Notes under the pieces: generated by a model
Told to the model about the DNA's origin: nothing
The model's input: only the letters and a program-made list of their open reading frames with translations
The model's database searches: none
Program-made: the position numbers and the translations under genes
In this document: positions 1-8,066 of the stretch, piece by piece
How the letters are laid out: each line of letters starts with the position of its first letter
How positions within the stretch are numbered: the first letter of the stretch is position 1
Origin: an uncultured Collinsella sp.
GTDB lineage: Bacteria > Actinomycetota > Coriobacteriia > Coriobacteriales > Coriobacteriaceae
Length of the DNA: 55,748 nucleotides
Direction of reading: 5' to 3'
Assembly: GCA_900542235.1 (NCBI GenBank)
Contig: UQNB01000002.1
Coordinates: 1 to 55,748 of the forward strand

Positions 1-383
1 CGGCGGACTTCCGCTCATTGGCCCCGATTGTATTGGAACAGGCATTGAAGGAATCGGGGACGCAGCTGCTGGAACCTTATCTCTCCTTCATCCTCTATGC
101 GCCCCAGGAATACCTTTCCAGGGCTTATCATGATGCACCGAAATACTGTGCCACCATCGAAACGGCCCAGGTAAAAAAGGATGAAGTTGTCTTTACTGGC
201 GAGATTCCCGCCCGCTGTATACAGGCATACCGTACTGATCTGGCCTTTTACACCAACGGGCGGAGCGTATGCCTTACAGAGCTGAAAGGATATCAGGCCG
301 CTGTCGGTCAGCCGGTCATCCAGCCCCGCCGTCCAAACAGCCGCCTGGACAAGGTGCGCCATATGTTTCAGAAGGTAATGTAA
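1..383 (+). CDS. tet(W): Tetracycline-resistance ribosomal protection protein, C-terminal fragment (Tet(W) type)
   Basis: The window opens inside this gene; the last 126 codons are present, in frame from base 3. Ribosomal protection proteins are EF-G-like GTPases that bind the ribosome and displace tetracycline. Only domain IV-V sequence is visible: the stretch EPYLSF, YAPQEYLSRAYHDAPKY, GEIPARCIQAYR and the closing QPRRPNSRLDKVRHMFQK are typical of the family. Local choices such as ALKESG, ATIETAQVKKDEVVF and QAAVGQPVIQ agree with Tet(W) rather than Tet(M) or Tet(O) as I remember them. It is followed 50 bases later by a broken methyltransferase gene, an arrangement known downstream of tet(W) in mobile contexts. 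Whether the 5' part is intact lies outside the window. Confidence 0.93.
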   Translation, partial: ADFRSLAPIVLEQALKESGTQLLEPYLSFILYAPQEYLSRAYHDAPKYCATIETAQVKKDEVVFTGEIPARCIQAYRTDLAFYTNGRSVCLTELKGYQAAVGQPVIQPRRPNSRLDKVRHMFQKVM

Positions 384-433
384 AGATACATAATCGTCAA
401 GACGGCAACAATCAGAAGTTATGGAGGGTAACA

Positions 434-613
434 ATGGAATATAGTAAGGAAGATTTAATGGAAGCAAAAAAGCAAATTTGGGGAGTGGGAGAGAACATGG
501 GAACAGAGGAAAGTAAAAAAATCTGGGAGGAGAACGCACAATTTTGGGATAATGCAATGGGTGACGAATCTAATGAATTTCAATACCTGCACGCGGCGTA
601 CCCAGTCTCGTAG
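434..613 (+). pseudogene. SAM-dependent methyltransferase, N-terminal remnant cut at an insertion junction
   Basis: A good ribosome site (GGAGGG, 6 bases upstream) precedes ATG 434. The first ~49 codons read MEYSKEDLMEAKK...KKIWEENAQFWDNAMGDESNEF. This resembles the N-terminus of class I SAM methyltransferases commonly carried with tet(W)/tet(O); such proteins continue into the SAM-binding core, which is missing here. After about base 582 the sequence changes abruptly to GC-rich chromosomal DNA belonging to a kinase gene on the other strand. The frame then runs by chance through eleven foreign codons to a stop at 613. Without its SAM-binding motifs the product cannot be a working methyltransferase. 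Confidence 0.75.
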
Positions 614-1144
614 CTCCGGAGTGTCCTCTTCAAACGACATGAACGCATAGTCAACGTAGGGAAAATGGTTCTCGCAGGCATATTCGGGATCCTGGCTGAA
701 CACCGAGAAGTCCATAACCACCGTCTTGCCCGCATCATGCCATTCGGGCAGGAGGTCCAAACAATTGCCAAACAGGTCGGTGTGAATGATGTCATGTTCT
801 AGGATAAACGCCCGGTCGTCTTCATTCGGTCGATATGTCTCCATTACGCCATCGATTGCCTCGAGATGTACGCGATCGACGCCGTCTTTCAACGCCATGA
901 GCATCACCGAGGTGTCGCCATCCTCCACCCGCAGATGTGAGATATCGAACCCCTCGGCGGCCAGCGCCTCCCTCATCTTGTCTCCGTACTCGTCCTTGCC
1001 GACGACCGACACGGCGGATACCGAAACGCCCATTCGTGCAAGATGGATACCCCAGTCAATGCCATTACCAGTCGGATAGAACACGCCGATGTTTTGATAG
1101 ACGTCCGCACAGCAAAAACCAGCCGCACACGCTTTAATACCCAT
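455..1144 (-). pseudogene. PfkB-family sugar kinase, C-terminally truncated (second FrlD-like paralogue)
   Basis: ATG 1144 has a fitting site (GGAGAAGACC). About 186 residues are chromosomal and resemble FrlD-type PfkB kinases: an N-terminal GFCCADVYQNIGVFYPTGNGIDWGIHLARMG segment (paralogous to the GDNVVDRY...YPGGNAVNFAVYAK region of the intact neighbour), then VVGKDEYGD and MDFSVFSQDP. After DWVRRVQ the frame runs into tet(W)-side DNA and ends at 455 with about 43 foreign residues. The lost C-terminal third would carry the DTxGAGD anion-hole and catalytic Asp, so the product should be inactive. A hairpin terminator separates it from the intact kinase upstream. Confidence 0.8.
578..592. other. 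Junction between tet(W)-bearing DNA and the chromosome
   Basis: Left of about base 582 the DNA is AT-rich with foreign codon use (methyltransferase remnant). Right of about base 587 it is GC-rich and encodes the 3'-cut kinase on the minus strand. Both genes are truncated at the same point, so this is a recombination or insertion boundary (or, less likely, an assembly chimera). No obvious inverted repeat or integrase gene is visible on the window side, and the far end of the element lies outside. Confidence 0.75.
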
Positions 1145-1161
1145 GGTCTTCTCCAATGTTC

Positions 1162-1195
1162 AAAAGGGGGCCCACCACATAACGAGCCCCCTTTT
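1162..1195 (-). terminator. Stem-loop terminator or attenuator after the intact kinase
   Basis: AAAAGGGGGC pairs with GCCCCCTTTT around a short loop; A/T runs on both sides let it work in either direction. On the minus strand it follows the frlD-like gene and precedes the ribosome site of the truncated kinase, so it would reduce read-through to that last gene. Confidence 0.75.
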
Positions 1196-1265
1196 CGCGT
1201 TTCGCTTATTGTTTTGCATCGGTTGTCCAAGGCCTCATAGCCAGACCGCCGTACGCTTTCTTAAG

Positions 1266-2129
1266 CTATTCGACGATTGGCGCTCCGTGGCCCCAAGAAC
1301 CTTCCATGCCGCACACGGTCGAGGCAAACCCGGCAGCAAAGTCGAGCGCGCGCTCGATGGCCTCGGCGCCATCCTCGCCACGCTTGGCGGAATCGAGATA
1401 GCACATCAAAAACGAGGTGAGGAACGAGTCGCCCGCCCCCATGGTGTCCTTCATGTCCGTTACCGGTTTAGCCAGCTGGCGGTAATAACGCTTGCCGTCG
1501 TAAGCGATGCAGCCCTCGGCGCCCGCCGTAGCCGACACAAAACGCGGACCCAGACCCTTCACCCATGCCAGACGCTCGCGAATCTCGTCCTCACTCGCGG
1601 CATCCGCCGCACTAAAGAAAGCAAAATCGACGTAGGGCGCAATCTGCTCGTAGTACTCGTCGGTGGAGTCGTCCGAAAAGTCAAAAGAGACCGTGACGCC
1701 CGCAGCCTTCAACTTGGGCAGCTCGCGCTCGGTAAAGCAATAGTTGCCCGAATGAACCACATCGAACTGCTTCATGTACGAAAGGTCAAAGCGATCGAGG
1801 ACATAGCGCGCATCGCCACGGATACCGCCCTCGTTGGAGCCGAGGAAGACACGGTCACCGTCAACGACGGTCACGCGAGCCGCTCCGTTCTCGCCAATCA
1901 TCTGCTCGCACTTGCCAAGCTCGATACCCTCATCCTCGAGGCTTGCAATGACATGCTCGGCAGCGGCGTCATTGCCAAAAATGCCCATGTATGCAGAGCG
2001 TGCGGCACCGCATTTCTTGGCATAAACGGCGAAGTTCACCGCGTTGCCGCCAGGATACATGGTGTGGATATGCTCGTAGCGATCGACGACGTTGTCGCCA
2101 AATCCGAGCGCGTTAACGTTAAATGCCAT
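1266..2129 (-). CDS. frlD: PfkB-family kinase, fructoselysine 6-kinase-like (FrlD)
   Basis: 287 residues, usual length for ribokinase/PfkB enzymes. The N-terminal GFGDNVVDRY with YPGGNAVNFAVYAKKCG closely follows the FrlD pattern (GDNxVDxY, GGNAVNxAVY). SFDFSDD and the catalytic C-terminal DTMGAGDSF (about residue 232) are present; the Asp of GAGD is the family's base. FrlD phosphorylates the sugar C6 of fructoselysine or related Amadori compounds in the cytoplasm. The gene lies 14 bases after the FrlB-like deglycase gene on the same strand, with an AAGGGGC ribosome site. That context strongly favours an Amadori kinase over other PfkB kinases, but the exact amino-acid moiety (lysine, asparagine, other) cannot be read from sequence. 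Confidence 0.82.
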   Translation of the reverse strand: MAFNVNALGFGDNVVDRYEHIHTMYPGGNAVNFAVYAKKCGAARSAYMGIFGNDAAAEHVIASLEDEGIELGKCEQMIGENGAARVTVVDGDRVFLGSNEGGIRGDARYVLDRFDLSYMKQFDVVHSGNYCFTERELPKLKAAGVTVSFDFSDDSTDEYYEQIAPYVDFAFFSAADAASEDEIRERLAWVKGLGPRFVSATAGAEGCIAYDGKRYYRQLAKPVTDMKDTMGAGDSFLTSFLMCYLDSAKRGEDGAEAIERALDFAAGFASTVCGMEGSWGHGAPIVE

Positions 2130-2143
2130 GGCCTTTGCCCCTT

Positions 2144-3112
2144 CTAGTACTCGACAACACCCATATAGCGACGGAAATCGGGATCGTGATCAAACACCTT
2201 GCCGCGTGCAGCACGCAGCTCGCAGTTCATGGCGTAGAACAGCACCGGGTCCAGATAGGCACGGACGCTCGCCGGCACGGCTTCCATACCGTACTCCTTG
2301 GCATCGAGCACCATCAGCGTATCGGTATGCGTCTTAAGGAACGCCAGGGCGCGCTCGTCCATAGCACGGCACTCGCTGGAGCCCATCTGCAGGAAGTAAA
2401 AAACGCCATCCTGAGTAGCCTCGAAGGGACCGTGGAAGTACTCGGCAGAGTGGATGTAGCTGCAGTGCTGCCACTGCATCTCCATAAGAGAGCAGATAGC
2501 GAAACCGTAGGTCTGGCTAAAGTTGGGACCGCTGCCCAGAATGTAGAAGAACTCGTGCTCCTGGCAAAGCTTGGCAAAACGATCGCCCAGCTCGGCATTT
2601 ACCTTCTCACGTGCCGGGGGAAGAATCTTATCCATCTCGGCGATACCGGCATACATATCGGCAAGATCGGCGTAGCCCTCCTGTTGATCGAGCAGCTCGG
2701 CCGCAAGCGACAGCGAAATGCCAGCGGGGACCTCGGCCTGCGGCACGCCCTCGCCCCACGGGTAGACCCACGTGGTCCACTTGCCGGAGTCAATCTTGGA
2801 TCCAGCGTTGTCGGTCTGGGCGATTACCGTAGCGCCGGCAGCAAGGGCAATCTCACAGCCCTCGACGACCTCGGGGGTGTTGCCACTGTGGCTGCAAGCA
2901 ATGACCAGGGATTTCTCACCTAAGCGGCGTGGGCGCATGATATCAAACTCGCGAGCCGTATAGATATACGAAGTGAAGGTGGTTGCCTCGCGCTGCAGAA
3001 GCTCATGAGCCGGGATCAAATCGATCATGGAGCCACCGCAAGCAATCCAGTAGACGCTGTCGAACTTGCCCTTCTCGGCAATTGCCTCTTTGATCAGATC
3101 GTGTGCGTTCAT
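2144..3112 (-). CDS. frlB: SIS-domain deglycase, fructoselysine-6-phosphate deglycase-like (FrlB)
   Basis: 322 residues with two SIS (sugar isomerase) halves: SVYWIACGGSMIDL and ACSHSGNTPEVVEG in the first, FYILGSGPNF and SAEYFHGPFEA in the second. The tail DPDFRRYMGVVEY resembles the NPDERRYYGGLVEY end of E. coli FrlB. FrlB-type enzymes split a 6-phosphorylated Amadori product into glucose 6-phosphate and the free amino acid. Start chosen at ATG 3112, preceded by AAGGAAC; an in-frame upstream start at 3145 has no such site. The kinase follows 14 bases downstream and the epimerase lies 62 bases upstream, completing an frl-like pathway. Confidence 0.82.
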   Translation of the reverse strand: MNAHDLIKEAIAEKGKFDSVYWIACGGSMIDLIPAHELLQREATTFTSYIYTAREFDIMRPRRLGEKSLVIACSHSGNTPEVVEGCEIALAAGATVIAQTDNAGSKIDSGKWTTWVYPWGEGVPQAEVPAGISLSLAAELLDQQEGYADLADMYAGIAEMDKILPPAREKVNAELGDRFAKLCQEHEFFYILGSGPNFSQTYGFAICSLMEMQWQHCSYIHSAEYFHGPFEATQDGVFYFLQMGSSECRAMDERALAFLKTHTDTLMVLDAKEYGMEAVPASVRAYLDPVLFYAMNCELRAARGKVFDHDPDFRRYMGVVEY

Positions 3113-3174
3113 ATCCAGTTCCTTTCTTGTTTGGCCCGCAATCAATGACGTTGGTTGCGTAGCCGATAGTTGTT

Positions 3175-4026
3175 TTAGTCAATCAGATATTTCTCGAATG
3201 CGGCCATGTTCTTGGCATCTGCCGCCGCGGGGTCATCGTAGTAACGACCGTCCGTGATTTCCTGGCCCAGCATGCCGTCGAAACCATGGGCGTTGAGTGT
3301 GGCGACGAAGGCGTCCATATCGTGCTTGCCATCGCCCCACACCAGATGGCCATACGGATCACCGTCGATAAAGTGCATCTCGTGTATTGCCCCATCACCA
3401 AAGGCGGCAAACCAGTCCTCGAGCGTCTCACCTGCAACGCCCATCGCGGTTGTATCAACCATGGGCTGTAAGTACGGGCTCGCAACCTCGTCAATCATGC
3501 GCTTCGCATCGGAAACCGTCGTCACAAGGTTGCTCTCCTCGGGACGCAGGCTTTCCATCGTAAGCACCAAACCGTGCTCGCCGGCATACTCCGCCAGAAT
3601 GGACAAGTGCTCGCGGCTGCGCTTCCAGGCTTCCTCGCGGTCCTCGTCCCAGTCGCCCCAGCCCGAGTTAACGGACATACGGTCGCACCCAAGTACCTCG
3701 GCAAGCTCAATGCCGTGCTTAAAGTACGCCAGGCTGCGCTGTTCATGCAGCGGTTTGCGTGCGCAGTACTGCCAAGGATAGACAACATTCTCGGGGCACA
3801 GAGTACGATACCTAAGCCCACGGTCTGCAGCCTTTTTCGCCAGAACCTCAGCCTCAAAGTAGCCCGTGTGGTCGAGCGTCACATGCGGCTCCGCACACCA
3901 CAGCTCAATGGACTCAAAGCCCAAACGCTGCTGCACATCAAGGAAGTAATCGAGCGACCACATGATGTAGTGGATATTCATGCCCGCAATCTGCTCGCGG
4001 CGCAGCGTCGGCTTGGATTCAGACAT
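3175..4026 (-). CDS. Sugar phosphate isomerase/epimerase, FrlC-like
   Basis: 283 residues of the xylose-isomerase-like TIM-barrel family (AP_endonuc_2). Expected metal and catalytic positions can be seen: Glu in LTMESLRPEESN (~158), Asp in PMVDTTAMG (~190), His in MHFIDGD (~216) and Glu in GQEITDG (~253). In the frl operon of E. coli the homologous FrlC interconverts fructoselysine and psicoselysine, widening the substrate range. Here it sits directly between the amidohydrolase (1-base gap) and the deglycase, supporting that role. Other epimerases of the family act on tagatose or ribulose derivatives, so the substrate is inferred from context. Confidence 0.72.
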   Translation of the reverse strand: MSESKPTLRREQIAGMNIHYIMWSLDYFLDVQQRLGFESIELWCAEPHVTLDHTGYFEAEVLAKKAADRGLRYRTLCPENVVYPWQYCARKPLHEQRSLAYFKHGIELAEVLGCDRMSVNSGWGDWDEDREEAWKRSREHLSILAEYAGEHGLVLTMESLRPEESNLVTTVSDAKRMIDEVASPYLQPMVDTTAMGVAGETLEDWFAAFGDGAIHEMHFIDGDPYGHLVWGDGKHDMDAFVATLNAHGFDGMLGQEITDGRYYDDPAAADAKNMAAFEKYLID

Positions 4027-4027
4027 C

Positions 4028-5611
4028 TTATGCCTCCTTGTTTCGAGCGAACACGATTTGTCCGTCCGACATCGTCATATCAACCGCAAGATCGCGTGCA
4101 TCGCGATAATCGAGGTCGAACACATCCCGATCGAGCACGCAGATATCGGCAAGCTTGCCAACCTCAAGCGTACCCAGCTCGTCTTCGCGCATCAGATCGT
4201 ACGCGCCCCCGGCAGTCCAAGCACGCAAGAGCTCGACAAGCGTCAGCGCGTTGGCCTCATTCACGGGCAACCCATCGTCGAAGTATCCGCCGCACGCGCT
4301 GTAGATTGACTCGCCCAGGCTCGGAATCAGCAGCGGCAAATCCGTACCACAGCACACCGTGCATCCGGAATCTTCCATGCCGCGGCGATTCCAGCTGTGC
4401 AAAAGTCGCGTCTCGCCAATTTGTCGACGCATCATCGACAGGCAATCCTCGCGCCGGTCCAGCGTCAGAATCTGCGGATAGACCTCACAAATTCCACCTA
4501 ACTTGCCAAACTCGACAAGGTCGGTCGGGTCAGAGTTCTCGAGATCGGTAATCGCATGGCGGCGAAGCAACCGTCCATGCTCGTCTCGAGGCAGCGAGGC
4601 ATAGAGCGCCACGGTGCGACGAACGGCGCCATCGCCCTGGCAATGCAAGGAATATCGGAAGCCGTCAGCATCAATTGCGCGCAGCTCGTTCTCAATCAGA
4701 TCCCACTCGGGCTCCTCGACAACCGTCTTGCCGGCAGCTCCCGCATCGGCCGTGTCCTCATAGGGATCAATCATCTCGGCAAGCCCCGCCCATACGCCGC
4801 GATCGGTCATACGGTTGAAGCCAGAAAAACGAACGAACGGTCCCCGGAAGCGCTCTCGTGCCTCGCGGGCATATGCCAGATTTGCACCGGCACCCACCGG
4901 CTGCGACATCATAGAGACGCGAACCGTCAGCTCACCAGATTCCTCACGGCGAGCCATTTCGTCGGCAAAGCCGTAGTAGTCATCAAACGCCATCTCCTTG
5001 ATGGCGGTAACGCCGCGCTCGTTAAGCATGCTCATGTAGTCCGAATACCCGGCGCGCACCTCGGGTAGCGCGAGGAAATCGCTCATCATGCGCCAGATCT
5101 TCTCGGCATAGCACGCCTGCGGTGTAAAGCCGTATCGCGCACTGGCGGCAGCATTGAGAACGCAGGTCTCCGCACCCGATGTAAAGCAAACGACAGGGAT
5201 ATCGCCAAAACAATCGTCAAACACAGCTGCCGTATTTGCGTTCTCGGCATCCGACGCCAACATTTCGGGTAGGCTGTGGCCAAAAGCCGCCGCACAATCC
5301 GGATGATCTTCTTTCCATGCACGCAAGAGCGACACGGCCTCTTTGGCATCGGCGATGCCGGACAGATCAGACCCCAACGTCCGCAGCGCCCAGCCTGTAT
5401 AGAAGGTATGCACATCGATCAGGCCGGGCATGACGGTGCGGTCGCCCAGGTCAACTACCTCGTCCGCTTGGGTCAAATACGAAGCTACCTCACACTTGGT
5501 GCCAACAGCCTCAATTCGATTGCCACGGACCGCTACGAAACCTTCAAACGGCAGGTCCCCCGTACCGGTAAAGACGCTCTTAGACGTCAGGACCGTTAAA
5601 CGATCAGACAT
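4028..5611 (-). CDS. Amidohydrolase, YtcJ-like (amidohydrolase family 3)
   Basis: 527 residues, no signal peptide, so cytoplasmic. The N-terminal SKSVFTGTG and PGLIDVH and the C-terminal GKLADICVLDRDVFD are typical of the metal-dependent amidohydrolase barrel. LHCQGDGAVRRTV (~350) and CCGTDLPLL (~440) match the YtcJ-type His and Asp positions. The usual HxH metal motif reads H-T-F here, so the second metal-binding His is absent. YtcJ-like proteins include N-substituted formamide deformylases. Placed between the transporter (9-base gap) and the epimerase, it may cleave an amide or peptide bond in an Amadori compound or its amino-acid part; this is inference. ATG 5611 chosen for its AGGTGG site. 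Confidence 0.72.
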   Translation of the reverse strand: MSDRLTVLTSKSVFTGTGDLPFEGFVAVRGNRIEAVGTKCEVASYLTQADEVVDLGDRTVMPGLIDVHTFYTGWALRTLGSDLSGIADAKEAVSLLRAWKEDHPDCAAAFGHSLPEMLASDAENANTAAVFDDCFGDIPVVCFTSGAETCVLNAAASARYGFTPQACYAEKIWRMMSDFLALPEVRAGYSDYMSMLNERGVTAIKEMAFDDYYGFADEMARREESGELTVRVSMMSQPVGAGANLAYAREARERFRGPFVRFSGFNRMTDRGVWAGLAEMIDPYEDTADAGAAGKTVVEEPEWDLIENELRAIDADGFRYSLHCQGDGAVRRTVALYASLPRDEHGRLLRRHAITDLENSDPTDLVEFGKLGGICEVYPQILTLDRREDCLSMMRRQIGETRLLHSWNRRGMEDSGCTVCCGTDLPLLIPSLGESIYSACGGYFDDGLPVNEANALTLVELLRAWTAGGAYDLMREDELGTLEVGKLADICVLDRDVFDLDYRDARDLAVDMTMSDGQIVFARNKEA

Positions 5612-5620
5612 CACAACCAC

Positions 5621-7084
5621 CTACACCGGAAGCATGCCAGAGATTGCCGTTACGATCAGGCCAAAGACGACCATGAAAATGAAGAACTTCCAAATGGTCT
5701 TCCACCATTGGCCAAACGAGATCTTTGCCACGGCAAGGCCGGCAACCGTCATGCCCGCCACGGGACTGATGGTGTTGATGGTCTGATTGGCAAACTGGAG
5801 CGCGGTAACGGCGGCCTCGGGATTGAGGCCCATAAGCTCGGTCAGCGGACCCATGACGGGCATGGTGAGCGCCGCCAGGCCAGAGCTCGAGGGAACCAGC
5901 AAAGAGAGCAGGCCAAGGACGATATACATAAACGTGGTGTAGACGGCGGCGGGTGCACCGGCGAGCGCAGTAGCGAGCGCCTGGAGAATGGTGTCGATGA
6001 TCATGCCGCCCTCGGCGATGACCAGAATGCCGCGAGCGATACCGATAACGATAGCGGCGTACGCAAAGTCGGCGAGACCTTTAACGAACTCCTCAGCAAT
6101 CGTCTGCTGGTCAAGACCGCCCAGGATACCGGCAAGCAAGCCCATGCCAAGGAACACGGCGGAAATCTCATTCATGTACCAACCCTGGGTAACAAGACCC
6201 CAGACGATAATGCCCATACCGCAGGCAAAATCGATAAGCACGAGCTTCTGACGGATAGTGAACTCTTCCTCGATGGAGGCATCGGTCACGGAAAACTCGA
6301 TACGCTTGAGTTTATCGTCCTCGTACGTAATGGACGACTCGGGGTTTTTCTTGACGCGCATAGCGTAGCGCATGGCCCATGCGATACCGACGGCAGTGAA
6401 GATGACCCAAGAAACGGCGCGCAGCCACAGCTGAGGATTGCCCTCGATGCCGATAATGCCCTGTGCGATCAAGACGTTAAACGGATCGATGGTCGAGGCA
6501 CAATATCCCAGGTTAGGACCAAGGAAGCAGATGATGAATGCCGTCATCGAGTCATAACCGATACCCATCATGATGGGAATGAAGATGGCATAGAACGGCA
6601 GGGCTTCCTCAGACATACCAAACGTAGTGCCGCAAATGGACAGCAACGTCATCGTGATGGGGATGATGAGGATGTCCTTGTTCTTGAGCTTTTTAATCAC
6701 ACGGCTCATGCCGGCATTCAAAGCGTTGGTCTTGGTGATGATTGCGAACGATCCGCCAATCAATAAGACGAACGCAACGACGTCGGTAGCCTCCTGGATG
6801 CCCTTAGTAGGCGCTTGCAGGACCGCAAAGATATCCTGGCCCAGATTGATGGTCTCGCCGGTTTCGGAATCGGTGTAGTTCTTATCGACCTGTTCATAGG
6901 TTCCAGCAACGGCGACTTCACGCTCGCCCGCCGCTGTCGAAATCATCTTGCGCTGATACTGACCAGAGGGAACGATCCAAGTCAAGACCGCAAAGACAAC
7001 GATCAGCAAGAACATGATCGTATAGACATGCGGTAATTTGAACTTAAAACGTCTGTTTGTCTTCTTCGCCTTCGTATCTGACAT
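5621..7084 (-). CDS. YfcC/DcuC-family inner-membrane transporter
   Basis: 487 residues and about 12 hydrophobic segments. The cytoplasmic N-terminus is Lys/Arg rich, and the first membrane segment (YTIMFLLIVVFAVLTWIVPSG) with the following VPSGQY is characteristic of YfcC-type C4-dicarboxylate-carrier-like permeases. LVPSSSGLAALTMPVMGPL and NTISPVAGMTVAGLAVAKI lie near the C-terminus. Members are thought to carry amino acids, peptides or dicarboxylates. As first structural gene of an frl-like operon it probably imports the Amadori compound, replacing the unrelated FrlA of E. coli. ATG 7084 has a perfect GGAGGT site; the in-frame start at 7144 does not. Confidence 0.8.
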   Translation of the reverse strand: MSDTKAKKTNRRFKFKLPHVYTIMFLLIVVFAVLTWIVPSGQYQRKMISTAAGEREVAVAGTYEQVDKNYTDSETGETINLGQDIFAVLQAPTKGIQEATDVVAFVLLIGGSFAIITKTNALNAGMSRVIKKLKNKDILIIPITMTLLSICGTTFGMSEEALPFYAIFIPIMMGIGYDSMTAFIICFLGPNLGYCASTIDPFNVLIAQGIIGIEGNPQLWLRAVSWVIFTAVGIAWAMRYAMRVKKNPESSITYEDDKLKRIEFSVTDASIEEEFTIRQKLVLIDFACGMGIIVWGLVTQGWYMNEISAVFLGMGLLAGILGGLDQQTIAEEFVKGLADFAYAAIVIGIARGILVIAEGGMIIDTILQALATALAGAPAAVYTTFMYIVLGLLSLLVPSSSGLAALTMPVMGPLTELMGLNPEAAVTALQFANQTINTISPVAGMTVAGLAVAKISFGQWWKTIWKFFIFMVVFGLIVTAISGMLPV

Positions 7085-7126
7085 AGATACCTCCAAAGAA
7101 CTCGAGACTGCATCGCATCTCGCCTC

Positions 7127-7163
7127 AACGTTTGCACAAGGCAAACGTTCTATGACGTTCTAT
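7127..7163. promoter_or_regulatory. Operator-like palindrome and direct repeat in front of the frl-like operon
   Basis: AACGTTTGC and GCAAACGTT form a perfect 9-base inverted repeat with a 5-base centre (7127-7149). Beside it GTTCTAT occurs twice ten bases apart (7147-7163). Both lie just downstream of the promoter -10 element, where a repressor would block transcription. The GntR gene encoded next door is the natural candidate. Confidence 0.55.
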
Positions 7164-7192
7164 AGATTACCAGCAGCTTTTCTCGTCATCAA
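7164..7192 (-). promoter_or_regulatory. Sigma-70-type promoter of the frl-like operon
   Basis: On the minus strand TTGATG (7192-7187) and TAATCT (7169-7164) are separated by 17 bases. The elements lie 80 bases upstream of the transporter start and between it and the terminator of the GntR gene. Confidence 0.65.
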
Positions 7193-7255
7193 GATAATTT
7201 CAAACTGATTGCCGCAACGCGGTTGAACGGTTGCGTTTGCGCCGTGAACGGTATG

Positions 7256-7285
7256 AAAACGCCCGGTGAGATGATTCACCGGGCG
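7256..7285 (-). terminator. Rho-independent terminator of the GntR gene
   Basis: CGCCCGGTGA and TCACCGGGCG pair perfectly around a 6-base loop, followed by TTTT on the minus strand. It lies 17 bases after the GntR stop codon, so the regulator and the downstream operon are separate transcripts. Confidence 0.85.
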
Positions 7286-7302
7286 TTTCCATACGCAATG
7301 TC

Positions 7303-8046
7303 CTAGATGTCAAAAACGTAGCGAGACCCAACGATCCGCTGACGACCGATGATAAACGGCCGCCGCTGCTCATCGAAAAAGAAGGCTTCCATATAAAACA
7401 AGGGTTCGCCAACGGGAACTGCCAACAACCGAGCGACCTCGGGCGACGCGCACGCGATCTCAAGCGTGCATGGGTCGGTAAACGCGGGCGTGCGGCCCGT
7501 CCGGTTGCGCACGAACTCAAAAATGGATTGGTTAGATAGAGGTGCCGTTGATAGATAGGCGTTGTCCTCGTAAACATATATGTTGTTCTCGAGCATGACA
7601 GGGACGCCATCGGCAGTACGCACGCGCTCAACGCAGATCAAGTCAGTTCCAACGGGAACACCAAAGAACTGTGCTTCGGTGGAATCCGCCGGCAGCATCT
7701 TTCTCGAAATGACACGCGCCCCCGGTTCCATTCCGTTTACGCGGCATGCGTCCGAAAAACTCTGGACGTCATCCTTCTGGCGAATCTTGCGTTTGAGCTT
7801 GGGGGCATTGACAAACGTGCCTTTCCCCTGTCGCTTCGTTAGATAGCCCTGTTGGACGAGCTCCTCAATAGCGCGTCGCACGGTAACGCGGCCAACTTTA
7901 TAGCTCTCAGCCAATTCGAATTCGTTGGGTATCCGCGCGCCTGCCTTGTAGGCACCGGAGTTGATTTCGTTTTTGATGATATCGATAACCTGTTGGTACA
8001 GCGGTATCGCTGCTTTACCGTCAGTTAGCCCTTCAGTCGGTGGCAT
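7303..8046 (-). CDS. GntR/HutC-family transcriptional regulator
   Basis: 247 residues. Residues ~12-75 form the GntR winged helix: IPLYQQVIDIIKNEI, GARIPNEFELAESYKVGRVTVRRAIEELVQQGYL and KRQGKGTFV. The remainder is a UTRA effector domain (LICVERVRTADGVPVMLENN, then EPLFYMEAFFFDEQ and a closing RFxF-like SRYVFDI). UTRA domains bind small sugars or their phosphates. Its position directly upstream of the frl-like operon, same strand but with its own terminator, parallels frlR and suggests it senses an Amadori phosphate. Its own upstream region holds two inverted repeats. Confidence 0.85.
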   Translation of the reverse strand: MPPTEGLTDGKAAIPLYQQVIDIIKNEINSGAYKAGARIPNEFELAESYKVGRVTVRRAIEELVQQGYLTKRQGKGTFVNAPKLKRKIRQKDDVQSFSDACRVNGMEPGARVISRKMLPADSTEAQFFGVPVGTDLICVERVRTADGVPVMLENNIYVYEDNAYLSTAPLSNQSIFEFVRNRTGRTPAFTDPCTLEIACASPEVARLLAVPVGEPLFYMEAFFFDEQRRPFIIGRQRIVGSRYVFDI

Positions 8047-8066
8047 ATACCCTCTCCAAGCACAAT

